Shown: positions 25,184 to 32,354, counted from the first letter of the stretch. The stretch is DNA of 64,000 bases from an uncultured Ferrovibrio sp. (GCF_937960835.1 NZ_CALGPC010000008.1:16939-80938); one strand, 5' to 3'. Notes: generated from the sequence alone by a model not told the origin. Program-made: numbers and translations.

Positions 25184-25217
25184 CTCCGGTCCCACGCAGC
25201 GAAGCACGGGACCGGAG
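25184..25217 (+). terminator. Hairpin after the WrbA-like gene, bordering the transposon
   Basis: CTCCGGTCCC at 25184-25193 pairs exactly with GGGACCGGAG at 25208-25217 across a 14-nt loop. No T-run follows. The right arm overlaps the left target duplication of the transposon, so the insertion took place at the edge of this stem. Confidence 0.6.
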
Positions 25218-25236
25218 GGTAGTGTCTCAGTTTGAA
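25218..25236. repeat. Left terminal inverted repeat of the cargo transposon
   Basis: GGTAGTGTCTCAGTTTGAA is the exact inverse of 28499-28517. The preceding 8 bases (25210-25217) are the first target-duplication copy. Confidence 0.97.
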
Positions 25237-25310
25237 TTTAGGAAGATGTTCTACAAGTCAGGGGCGGAAAGCTCTTTTCTACGATACCACTGCTGGCATA
25301 AGGTCGCGGG

Positions 25311-26153
25311 GTGGGGGAAATTCGATTTCCATATGCGCCAAGAACACCGTGGCCGGATGACTATCCGCCGGTAGTGGCCCATGCACCTTATCAGAGGCTT
25401 GTCCACCACGATGCTTACGAGGCCGCTAAGCGCGGTTCGAGCTCAGAATCAGCCCTCCGGCTTGTGTACGATCTGGTAACCGACCAAGCTATTGATAAAA
25501 TTAGAAAAATCATCAAGAACGGACAGCCACGCATAGTTGCGGTTCATGCACAAGAATCGCAGGGCAAGAACAAGATACCAATGGCTTATGCGGAAGTTTT
25601 GGCAGCGATTTTAAAGACTTACACCGACCCAGGAATAGTGCAATCTGTTGTCGCAGACCATACCAATGCCGCGTCATTTTACCACAGGATGGTCTCGCCA
25701 CCGACTTTTGATGGCTATGTAGAGTCTGGTGCTGAGTATTTCATTGTAGATGACACATGCACCGCAGGTGGAACGTTGGCAAACTTGCGGGGTTACATTG
25801 AGTCTAGAGGTGGAATTGTGGTCGGAATATCGACATTAGCACTTCCGACACCAAATCTTGAGTACGATATTTCGCTTGCGCAGCATACATTAGCGCGGCT
25901 TAAATACCGGCATCCAGAGTTGGACAATCTCTGCAGGCAGGAGTTCAACCATGGAATTGAATGTCTCACGGAAGGCGAAGCGGGCCACTTCTATGCAGCC
26001 CCGTCCACTGACACAATCCGAAATCGTCTCGCTGAGGCAAGACGCGATCTCAACATCAGCAGAAATGAAGAAGCTGATGCTGGAACGCCATGCCCAACAG
26101 AAGAAGACTATACGGGCGCTAGTCACGCCTCCGAAATATCAAATGGCGGCTGA
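25311..26153 (+). CDS. Phosphoribosyltransferase-like passenger protein
   Basis: This 280-residue protein has a recognisable PRPP-binding loop, FIVDDTCTAGGTLANLRGYI (about 147-166), the type I PRTase signature. The N-terminal region (1-60) and the C-terminal tail have no motif I know. Enzymes with this loop transfer ribose-5-phosphate from PRPP to a base or other acceptor; the acceptor is unknown. The GTG at 25311 is the first possible start after an in-frame stop. The gene is inside the transposon and converges with the transposase, so it is cargo, not a transposition function. Confidence 0.72.
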   Translation: MGEIRFPYAPRTPWPDDYPPVVAHAPYQRLVHHDAYEAAKRGSSSESALRLVYDLVTDQAIDKIRKIIKNGQPRIVAVHAQESQGKNKIPMAYAEVLAAILKTYTDPGIVQSVVADHTNAASFYHRMVSPPTFDGYVESGAEYFIVDDTCTAGGTLANLRGYIESRGGIVVGISTLALPTPNLEYDISLAQHTLARLKYRHPELDNLCRQEFNHGIECLTEGEAGHFYAAPSTDTIRNRLAEARRDLNISRNEEADAGTPCPTEEDYTGASHASEISNGG

Positions 26154-26157
26154 ATAA
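25951..26157 (+). CDS. Possible overlapping small gene (68 aa) inside the PRTase gene
   Basis: This ATG-started frame overlaps the last 200 nt of the PRTase-like gene in another frame and ends 4 nt after it. The product is basic and helical-looking (RPLTQSEIVSLRQDA, EMKKLMLERHAQQKKT) and does not look like a random shadow. No strong ribosome site is visible. It could be a real nested gene or a chance frame; the evidence is weak. Confidence 0.3.
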   Translation: MELNVSRKAKRATSMQPRPLTQSEIVSLRQDAISTSAEMKKLMLERHAQQKKTIRALVTPPKYQMAAE

Positions 26158-26160
26158 TTT

Positions 26161-26985
26161 TTATTCGACCAGCGCCGCAATCTCTTCAAGTGTCCAAACG
26201 TGATCTGCGACGCCTGCCTGCATGGCAGGTGTGACGCGCAGGCTCTTATGGATGCGCCCGAAATTGTAAAACATAAAATGCAGTGCAATCGCGTGGCCGT
26301 GGTTCTCGACCTTCTTTGAGAATGCATTGGTCAGGCGCGTGAACCGGCGCATGGACATACGCATGGTCAGGTTCTGCCGCTCGGAAATGGTGGTGCTGAC
26401 GTGCTGCATATCCGGCGCGCCTTCAACAGCGTGGCGCTTTGCACCAGTACAACGCGGCGGGCTATAGCGGCGCTGGCCTTCAATGGTCTGCGTGTACGAC
26501 TTCACAAGCTGGCCGTAATCCACATCACCCTTAAACACGATATCAACCGCGCCCGCGTAGGCCGTATGGCCGTCGCTGGTAAGCTGGATGCTGTCAGCCA
26601 TGCGGCTATGCAGATCCGTAAGAAACTCGATAGCGGCTTCCTGCGTGCGATCTGAGACCAGCCAGGACGGCACCAGCTTGGTTTCCGGGTCAATGGCGGT
26701 CCACGTCCACACGTCGCCGGAACCGATAGGGGCGGCCTTTGCAGACGGCAGGCTGCGCTGCTTCGCGTAGACGAAGCTCCAAATTTCATCGACCTGAATA
26801 CTCTTGCAGGTGAGGCTGCGGAAAGCTTCGTCCTGATAGCGAGCGCAGGCCGCGCCCACGTCCACCAGCAGCTTCGTCACCGTATTGATCGACACGTCAG
26901 CCAGTCGGGACGTGGCACGGAGGCTGTTGCCTTCAATGAGGAGGCCGAGGATTTGGGCACGCTTCCTGATGTCCAGCCTGTTCAT
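26161..26985 (-). CDS. IS1-like DDE transposase
   Basis: This 274-residue protein begins MNRLDIRKRAQILGLLIEG, with an N-terminal helix-turn-helix (SLRATSRLADVSINTVTKLL). The catalytic triad is visible in VDEIWSFVYAK (D), LTSDGHTAY (D) and TISERQNLTMRMS (E). The C-terminus AFSKKVENHGHAIALHFM and TPAMQAGVADHVWTLEEI is that of the single-frame IS1-like group; no programmed frameshift is needed. The frame is open further upstream, but MNRLD is the usual start. It is intact and should be able to act on the 19-bp ends. Confidence 0.9.
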   Translation of the reverse strand: MNRLDIRKRAQILGLLIEGNSLRATSRLADVSINTVTKLLVDVGAACARYQDEAFRSLTCKSIQVDEIWSFVYAKQRSLPSAKAAPIGSGDVWTWTAIDPETKLVPSWLVSDRTQEAAIEFLTDLHSRMADSIQLTSDGHTAYAGAVDIVFKGDVDYGQLVKSYTQTIEGQRRYSPPRCTGAKRHAVEGAPDMQHVSTTISERQNLTMRMSMRRFTRLTNAFSKKVENHGHAIALHFMFYNFGRIHKSLRVTPAMQAGVADHVWTLEEIAALVE

Positions 26986-27305
26986 ACTGAACAATATGCT
27001 TGAGCGGTTTTGCATTGTCAATACGAATTTGCGTAATACGCAAACGAATGCAAAATCCCATGCGAAGAGAAAAGAATTGTAAGCGAAATCAATAATTTGA
27101 TAGGGTCGTGGCCATGGACAGGTAGTCACCCTGTCCATGGCCACGGAAGCCCTTACTTATAATGTACGGGCCATACGCCACATGGCCTTCCTCCTAGCGG
27201 GGCCTAGCCCCCGTTGGATGGTTCTGCGGATTGACCAAATCCGCACTCGACAAACGGGATCGGCTAGAGATACTCGCAACGTCCTCCTAGCCGGTCCCAA
27301 TTTCG
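26986..27305. other. Non-coding spacer in the transposon with a strong hairpin
   Basis: This is a 320-bp spacer between the transposase and the 257-residue gene, both on the minus strand. It contains a perfect 16-bp inverted repeat, CGTGGCCATGGACAGG at 27107-27122 with its inverse at 27130-27145, and a 7-nt loop. On the minus strand this lies after the 257-aa gene and before the transposase, where it could stop or slow read-through into the transposase. No convincing coding frame is present. Confidence 0.7.
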
Positions 27306-28079
27306 TTATCCGTCCTTTTTCTGCTGCGCCGCGATAACCTGCGCTATGCCGCTGAAAAACGAGGCAATGCGATCCGCGGGCCAAGTCGAAATCTGCGCCA
27401 TATCTACGCTGACGCTGATCTGGAAATTTATGGCGCCCGCTTTCATTGCGTCAGCCATGCTTGCGGGAGGCGGCGATTGGGCAGGCTGTGCAGGTGCCTG
27501 CAAAACTTGGGGACGCTCGGGTTCCGCTGGGCCAGTGGGTGCTGCATGAATGGCAACCAACGCGCCATTTTCGCGGCGAATAAGACCTCCGGCTTCCATG
27601 TAATCAATGATGAGCCGCAAAGACAGTTTAGCATCCGGCCCGGCGTTGCACGCAGAAGCGAGGTGCTCAATTGCCTCGTCCTCAGGCATGGCCCGGAAGG
27701 ACAAGCGATGCATAAGAACCTGGGCGAACCAAGTTTCACGTAGCAGCGGCGCTAGCTTTTGCGCGGCGGTTTCCGGGTTCCAGGAATATGCTCGGTTAAA
27801 TTCCAGCACCGCAGGGTGGGGGATATAGCCGTTCCCCTGCTTCTCGATGAAGCCGTTATCCAAGAAAAATGGGTTCATCGACGAGACGTTGCTCTCGTGC
27901 ATTTTTATGGTTTCGCCAACCTTCGGATAGCGCACCGGCAACGAGCCATTGCTGCTAAGAAGCGCATAGGCTCGAAGGGCGTCCATTTGTTTGCTGAAAC
28001 CGGCGCGAGTAGTGGGCAGCTTTCTAGTCGGCTGCGGGCCTCGCGCTTCCGCCATGGCCGAAGCTGTATTGTCGCTCAT
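27306..28079 (-). CDS. Unknown passenger protein with winged-helix-like domains (257 aa)
   Basis: I do not recognise this protein by name. Residues about 20-90 (YALLSSNGSLPVRYPKVGE, ESNVSSMNPFFLDNGFIEK) look like a winged helix, and about 120-175 (LIIDYMEAGGLIRRENG) like a second one. A Pro/Ala-rich linker follows. The C-terminal segment INFQISVSVDMAQIS...IASFFSGIAQVIAA is a beta-helix module that resembles the tail of DUF5343-type proteins common in mobile and defence loci. GAGGACG lies 8 nt upstream of the ATG. A DNA-binding or effector role is an inference. Confidence 0.6.
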   Translation of the reverse strand: MSDNTASAMAEARGPQPTRKLPTTRAGFSKQMDALRAYALLSSNGSLPVRYPKVGETIKMHESNVSSMNPFFLDNGFIEKQGNGYIPHPAVLEFNRAYSWNPETAAQKLAPLLRETWFAQVLMHRLSFRAMPEDEAIEHLASACNAGPDAKLSLRLIIDYMEAGGLIRRENGALVAIHAAPTGPAEPERPQVLQAPAQPAQSPPPASMADAMKAGAINFQISVSVDMAQISTWPADRIASFFSGIAQVIAAQQKKDG

Positions 28080-28168
28080 TTTTCGTCCTCAGTGACACTC
28101 GCAGACCGATATTTACCCGGGCCTACGCGAAAGCGTCAATGAGGATTCCGCTTTTTGCGCGAAGAAAA

Positions 28169-28429
28169 TTAATTCTTCTTCACAATCAATTGCTTAGACC
28201 AGCGTTTCTTTGCAGCCAATTTGGCTACTTCCTTGCGCCGCTCCGGGGTCATTGCCTCGGATCGTGCTTTGCCACCTTTCAAGCCACCGAGTCTGCCTAA
28301 CGCCACAGCAGCTGGGTTCTTGCCATTCGCGGGGCTGCCCGGCGTTTCGCCGGCCTCACCTGTAGCCAAGTCAGTAATGAGCTTGGCAAGCTGGTTTGGG
28401 TCGCGGGGTCTTTTCGGGGTCTTAGCCAT
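28169..28429 (-). CDS. Small basic protein common in mobile elements (86 aa)
   Basis: The protein begins MAKTPKRPRDPNQLAKLI and carries NPAAVALGRLGGLKGGKARSEAM followed by a Lys/Arg-rich helix (PERRKEVAKLAAKKRW). The GRLGGLKGGKAR box is a repeated theme of small basic, nucleic-acid-binding-like proteins in plasmids and islands. The ATG at 28429 fits the family; longer starts at 28468 or 28465 lack support. Two direct CCGGCTAA copies (28431-28438, 28451-28458), 20 bp apart, lie just upstream and may be an operator. Confidence 0.7.
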   Translation of the reverse strand: MAKTPKRPRDPNQLAKLITDLATGEAGETPGSPANGKNPAAVALGRLGGLKGGKARSEAMTPERRKEVAKLAAKKRWSKQLIVKKN

Positions 28430-28498
28430 ACCGGCTAATATATAGCGGTTCCGGCTAAGATGCATCACCGGTCAAGCATCCCATTGATAAGCAATGGC

Positions 28499-28517
28499 TT
28501 CAAACTGAGACACTACC
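28499..28517. repeat. Right terminal inverted repeat of the cargo transposon
   Basis: TTCAAACTGAGACACTACC is the exact inverse of 25218-25236. It is followed by the second target-duplication copy (28518-28525, gaccggag). Confidence 0.97.
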
Positions 28518-28531
28518 GACCGGAGCGCAGC

Positions 28532-28966
28532 ATGACTGAGCCTTCTTCTGTTAATCCGTATCCCAAAGTCGGCATCGGCGTGATGATCCGACGCGGCGAC
28601 AGGATCCTGCTGGGCCGGCGCCGCAACAGCCATGGCGATGGCAGCTATTCCTGGTGCGGCGGCCATCTGGAATATGGCGAAAGCTTCGAGGAATGCGCGA
28701 TCCGCGAAGTGCGCGAGGAAAGTGGCCTGATCGTGCGGCGCCTGAGCTTCCTCTGCCTGCACAACATTCTCGCCTATGACCGGCATTACGTGGACATCCA
28801 GTTCATTGCCGACGAAGTCGAGCCCGGCGAGCCGCAGGTGCTGGAGCCGCACAAGATCGCGGAATGGGGCTGGTACAGCCTCGATGCACTGCCGCAGCCG
28901 CTTTTCAAGCCGGTGGAACTCGCGCTGGCGGCGTGGAAAGCCGGGCGGCATTACACGCCGCCCTGA
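28532..28966 (+). CDS. NUDIX hydrolase
   Basis: This 144-residue protein has a complete Nudix box: GGHLEYGESFEECA followed by REVREESGL. Its overall pattern fits the small MutT-like group that hydrolyses nucleoside diphosphate-linked substrates; a nucleotide triphosphate such as dCTP is possible but not shown. The start at 28532 is supported by CGGAG upstream. That GGAG is part of the transposon's 8-bp target duplication, so the insertion kept the ribosome site but displaced the original upstream region. Confidence 0.92.
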   Translation: MTEPSSVNPYPKVGIGVMIRRGDRILLGRRRNSHGDGSYSWCGGHLEYGESFEECAIREVREESGLIVRRLSFLCLHNILAYDRHYVDIQFIADEVEPGEPQVLEPHKIAEWGWYSLDALPQPLFKPVELALAAWKAGRHYTPP

Positions 28967-29410
28967 TCATACCTTCTGCTTCGCCTGCCATTCGGCTTTG
29001 CGGCGCTCCATCTCCTCGGGCGACAGCACCTTCTGGAAGGTGGCAAGATACCAGTTGTTGCCGCACATATCCTGCACACCCGCGCCGCGCTCGCCGTAAT
29101 ACATATCGGCCGGCTCAAACAGCGACTTCGCGCCGGCCGCCAGGGCCCGGCAATAGGTAGCGTCCACATCGGGCACATAGATATGGATCGCGCCCGGCAT
29201 CGGCCCCCATTGTTCGGTCGCATCCGACAGCTCCACCACGCCTTCGGCAATCCGCACCGCCGCATGGGTGATGCGGCCATTGTCGCGGACATCGTCGATC
29301 ACCTCGGCATCGAAGACCGTTTTCAGGAAATCCAGCAGGCGATCCGCGCCGGAGACGGTGAGATAGGGGCTGAGGCTGTTGTAGCGGGGCGGAATATGTC
29401 TGGCGGTCAT
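28967..29410 (-). CDS. VOC-family (glyoxalase/bleomycin resistance fold) protein
   Basis: This 147-residue protein starts MTARHIPPRYNSLSPYLTV and has the paired beta-alpha-beta-beta-beta modules of the VOC fold, including HAAVRIAEGVVELSD and IHIYVPDVDATYCRALAAGA, then a C-terminal GNNWYLATF metal-site segment. It resembles the PhnB-like group. The substrate is unknown. A perfect AGGAGG 8 nt upstream of 29410 decides the start, although the frame is open for another 57 codons, which belong to a different, broken gene. Confidence 0.85.
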   Translation of the reverse strand: MTARHIPPRYNSLSPYLTVSGADRLLDFLKTVFDAEVIDDVRDNGRITHAAVRIAEGVVELSDATEQWGPMPGAIHIYVPDVDATYCRALAAGAKSLFEPADMYYGERGAGVQDMCGNNWYLATFQKVLSPEEMERRKAEWQAKQKV

Positions 29411-29581
29411 CGGTTCTCCTCCTTTTGCCGCCAACTCGTCGCGCAGGCTGATGACGATCTGCACCGTGCCGCTGGGCAGCACACGTTCCTGCTTATGCGC
29501 GGCCTTACCGCCTTCATAGGACCAGAAGCAGTCCACGAAGGCATCGAGCGGCGGACTGCGCCGGCAGTGATGGAAAAACAT
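29411..29581 (-). pseudogene. AraC-type regulator remnant, N-terminal piece only
   Basis: The 57 codons before the VOC start encode PPLDAFVDCFWSYEGG and ERVLPSGTVQIVISLRDE. This is the N-terminal sensor pattern (DUF6597 type) of AraC-family regulators. The rest of the regulator, including its helix-turn-helix, is absent and the frame runs straight into the VOC gene. A deletion seems to have joined the two. The remnant is unlikely to be functional. Confidence 0.6.
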
Positions 29582-29620
29582 CGCCCGGCATCAAAGCGCA
29601 GGCGATGAGGCGGCTCAAGC

Positions 29621-30520
29621 TCAAAGCTTGATGGCGGTGACTTCGAGCGAAGGCTTGTCCTGCCCGTCCCAGTCCTTGCGGGTAAAGACTTCGGTTTCTT
29701 CGCGTGCTGCTTTCAAAGCGGCAAAATCAAGCTCCGCATGAATCCAGCCCGGCTGGCTCAGTTCGCCGCGCGCGATCACGCCATCATCGGGGAAACCGCG
29801 ATCCGGCGTCGCCAGGATGCTGGCCCAGCCGACATTCACATCCACCGCCAGCGACCATTCCGCCAGGCCCACGGTGGGCGAGACGGCGACATAGACCTGG
29901 TTTTCCAGGGCGCGGGCGCGGGCGCCAACCTGCACGCGGTTGGCGCCCGCCATCGTATCCGTGCAGCTTGGCGCCAGGATCAGATCGGCGCCGGCCGCCG
30001 ACATGGCATGGGCGATCAGCGGGAATTCGATGTCGTAGCAGATCGCGATGCCGATGCGGACATTGCCGGTCTTGCCCGCAATGTCGAACACCTTCAGCTC
30101 GTCGCCGCCATAAATGCCCCAGACTTCGCGCTCGAAGCGCGTCATCTGGCGCTTCTCCTGAAAGCCGATGGCGCCATTGGGGCTGAGCAGATAGGCGCGG
30201 TTGCGCACCTGATTGCCGACCGCGACCGGCAGGCTGGGTGCGACGATATGCACGTCATGACGCTTGGCCAGCTCGGCGAAGGTGGCGACGAAATCCTGGT
30301 GATAATCCTGTAGCGCCGAAATCTGCGCCGTAAGATCGCGCTGCAGCGCTTCGGGCAGCATGGAGGCAAGCTCCATCGCGCCGTATTCGGGAAACAGCAA
30401 AAGCTCCGCACCCTGGCCCGCCGCGCCAGCCACCCAGTCGGCAACATGGGCATGCCAGGCAGCGAAGCTGTCGAAGCGGCCGATCGGATATTGCGCGCTG
30501 GCAATGCGCAGGCTGCTCAA
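29621..30520 (-). CDS. Carbon-nitrogen hydrolase (nitrilase superfamily)
   Basis: This 299-residue protein has the nitrilase catalytic triad: E45 in LLFPEYGAME, K123 in GFQEKRQMTRFE and C161 in IAICYDIEFP. Substrates may be amides; they cannot be told. The TTG at 30520 is chosen as start because it overlaps the stop of the upstream GNAT gene (TTGA) and AAGGAG lies 9 nt before it; an ATG at 30541 has no ribosome site. In other bacteria a GNAT domain and this hydrolase are fused, so the two products probably work together. Confidence 0.88.
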   Translation of the reverse strand: MSSLRIASAQYPIGRFDSFAAWHAHVADWVAGAAGQGAELLLFPEYGAMELASMLPEALQRDLTAQISALQDYHQDFVATFAELAKRHDVHIVAPSLPVAVGNQVRNRAYLLSPNGAIGFQEKRQMTRFEREVWGIYGGDELKVFDIAGKTGNVRIGIAICYDIEFPLIAHAMSAAGADLILAPSCTDTMAGANRVQVGARARALENQVYVAVSPTVGLAEWSLAVDVNVGWASILATPDRGFPDDGVIARGELSQPGWIHAELDFAALKAAREETEVFTRKDWDGQDKPSLEVTAIKL

Positions 30521-31119
30521 GACTGCAACTCCTTCATCCAATAGACCATCGGCTTGGCGGTTTCTTTTGTCTCGCCGATATCCTGCCAGGTAAAGGTCGA
30601 AACCAGATCCGGCCGCTTGCGATAGCCGCGCCTGGTCCAGAAATCATCGAGCGGCTGGTAATCCTTCGGCTTCAGCGGATGATCGTCCGGCCGCTGCACC
30701 GCGCAGAAGCAGCAGACCGGATAGCCGAAGCCTTTCGCGGCCGCTTCGCGCTCGGTGAAGAACGTCACGCCGATGCCATGGCCGCGATATTGCGGCAGCA
30801 GTACGGACTCGCCGAAATAGAAGATCTTCGAAATATCCATACCGGCCTGGCGGAACGGCGCCTGGACGAAATCGGCCTCTTCCTCCAGCGCCAGCGCCGT
30901 GGAAGCGCCGACGATGGTTTCGCCGTCCATCGCGACCACGATGGTGCCGGTGCGGGCCGCGGCATAGCGCGCCAGATAATGGCGCTCGTAATCCAGCGAG
31001 CCTTCATAGAGGTAAGGCCAGGCACGGAAAACCTCGATACGCAGCCGTGCCAGATCGTCCAGCCGTGCCCGCATCTCGTCGCCGGTGAAGCGGGCGACGC
31101 GGAGGGCCGTCCCGGTCAT
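30517..31119 (-). CDS. GNAT-family N-acetyltransferase
   Basis: This 200-residue GNAT-fold protein has the acyl-CoA-binding motif A in LLPQYRGHGIGVTFFTERE. The region before it (MDGETIVGASTALALEEE) forms the central sheet. It overlaps the NTF2-like gene upstream (ATGA) and the nitrilase downstream (TTGA). Family members sharing this pairing are known as GNAT/carbon-nitrogen hydrolase bifunctional proteins. The acceptor substrate is unknown. Confidence 0.88.
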   Translation of the reverse strand: MTGTALRVARFTGDEMRARLDDLARLRIEVFRAWPYLYEGSLDYERHYLARYAAARTGTIVVAMDGETIVGASTALALEEEADFVQAPFRQAGMDISKIFYFGESVLLPQYRGHGIGVTFFTEREAAAKGFGYPVCCFCAVQRPDDHPLKPKDYQPLDDFWTRRGYRKRPDLVSTFTWQDIGETKETAKPMVYWMKELQS

Positions 31120-31526
31120 CCGCTGACCTGCTTCAGCCAGTCGTTCAGATTGTAGTTGTTGGAAATCCGCGCCACCTTTCCGTCGCGGATCTCGAAGAAG
31201 GCTCCGGCCGGCAGGGTGTAGCGCTGGCCTTCCGCCGGCGGCAGTCCTTCGTCGGTTTCCAGATAGACGCCAAGCACGGTGAATTCGGCGGCGGCGCGGC
31301 TGCCGTCTTCATTGGTCATGACGAAGATGTCAACAATCTTCTCCTCATAGGAGCGGTTCATGCGCTCCAGAAAGGCGCGGAACTTCTCCTTGCCGATCTC
31401 GCGGCCACCCTGATTGATGTCGTGCACCACATCGTCGGTGAGCAGGCTGAGAAAGCCCTCGATATCCTTGCGGTTGAAGGCATCGTAATAGGCATGGATC
31501 AGCTTTTCGGCAGCGGTGTGCGGCAT
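31116..31526 (-). CDS. NTF2-like (ketosteroid isomerase-related) protein
   Basis: This 136-residue NTF2-fold protein contains AYYDAFNRKDIEGFLSLLTDDVVHDINQG near the start and AGAFFEIRDGKVARISNNYN near the end. It is the first gene of a three-gene minus-strand operon with the GNAT and nitrilase genes. It may be an isomerase or a binding protein for the same small molecule. Function not assigned. Confidence 0.85.
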   Translation of the reverse strand: MPHTAAEKLIHAYYDAFNRKDIEGFLSLLTDDVVHDINQGGREIGKEKFRAFLERMNRSYEEKIVDIFVMTNEDGSRAAAEFTVLGVYLETDEGLPPAEGQRYTLPAGAFFEIRDGKVARISNNYNLNDWLKQVSG

Positions 31527-31757
31527 GGCGGCCCTCGGCAGTCAACGACAGTCAATCAATGACAGGCAATCAATGACAGGGGAGACTTACTTCAGCCATG
31601 CCCTGCAACTCAACCCAATTTCTCCGGCTTATTTCACGACTTAATGCATCGGGCATCAGAAATCGGGCATCAGAAACAGACATGCCGCTGCCGGTGAAGG
31701 CAGCGGCATATCGATGACAGATTCAAAGCAGTATCCGGCAATGACGCCGTCCACCCA

Positions 31758-32099
31758 TCAGGCTTCCTGATAGGCGATACCCTTCTGCTTGAGATAATCC
31801 TGCAGCTCGCCGGAGGTGTACATCTCGCGCACGATGTCGCAGCCGCCGACAAACTCGCCCTTCACGTAAAGCTGCGGGAAGGTCGGCCAGTCGGAGAATT
31901 CCTTCAGATAGGTGCGCAGGGCGGGGTCGGCGAGAATGTCGATGCCCTTGAACTTCACGCCAAGGCGCGACAGCACCTGCACCACCGTTGCCGAGAAGCC
32001 GCATTGCGGGAAAACCGGCGTGCCCTTCATGAACAGCACGATGTCGGAGCTGGCCAGCTCCTCGCGGATACGTTCGAATGTCTGTTCCTTCTCGCTCAT
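31758..32099 (-). CDS. grxD: Monothiol glutaredoxin Grx4 type
   Basis: This 113-residue protein has the single-cysteine CGFS active site at 33-36, with KGTPVFPQ before it and WPTFPQLYVKGEFVGGCDIV after it for glutathione binding. Such glutaredoxins carry and transfer [2Fe-2S] clusters, often as a heterodimer with BolA. The bolA gene lies 24 nt upstream in the same direction, in keeping with this partnership. Confidence 0.97.
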   Translation of the reverse strand: MSEKEQTFERIREELASSDIVLFMKGTPVFPQCGFSATVVQVLSRLGVKFKGIDILADPALRTYLKEFSDWPTFPQLYVKGEFVGGCDIVREMYTSGELQDYLKQKGIAYQEA

Positions 32100-32123
32100 G
32101 GCGATCGGTCCTCTGGTCGGAGT

Positions 32124-32354
32124 TTAAGGAGTTTGCGTGGTCAGGGACAGGGCATGCAGCTGGCCGCCCATGCGCCCTTTGAGCGCGGCATAGACCATCT
32201 GGTGCTGCTGCACCCGGGTCTTGCCCGCGAACGCCGCCGAGATCACGGTGGCGGCGTAATGATCACCGTCGCCGCGCAGATCGTCGATGCGGACCTGCGC
32301 ATCCGGCAGGGCTTCCTTGATCATCTTCTCGATTTCGGTGGCATCCATTGCCAT
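32124..32354 (-). CDS. bolA: BolA-family protein
   Basis: This 76-residue BolA protein has the FAGKTRVQQHQMVYAAL signature with the conserved histidine that ligates a shared Fe-S cluster. It ends HALSLTTQTP. It probably pairs with the adjacent Grx4. It sits 68 nt after purL and is a usual companion of the alphaproteobacterial pur cluster. Confidence 0.92.
   Translation of the reverse strand: MAMDATEIEKMIKEALPDAQVRIDDLRGDGDHYAATVISAAFAGKTRVQQHQMVYAALKGRMGGQLHALSLTTQTP

Larger units (their letters stand above)
25218..28517. mobile_element. 3,300-bp IS1-like transposon carrying passenger genes
   Basis: The element is bounded by perfect 19-bp inverted repeats (25218-25236 and 28499-28517). A perfect 8-bp direct repeat, GACCGGAG, lies at 25210-25217 and 28518-28525. 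It encodes a DDE transposase on the minus strand, a phosphoribosyltransferase-like gene on the plus strand, and two minus-strand genes of 257 and 86 residues. The interior is visibly more AT-rich than the flanks. The 8-bp duplication and GG-starting ends fit the IS1 superfamily, in which most elements carry only the transposase. I found no shorter inverted-repeat pair around the transposase, so the whole unit seems to move together. Confidence 0.93.

Noticed and set aside
27137..27384. Short frames on both strands in the spacer of the cargo transposon
   Set aside because: They overlap the 16-bp hairpin, oppose each other and lack ribosome sites.
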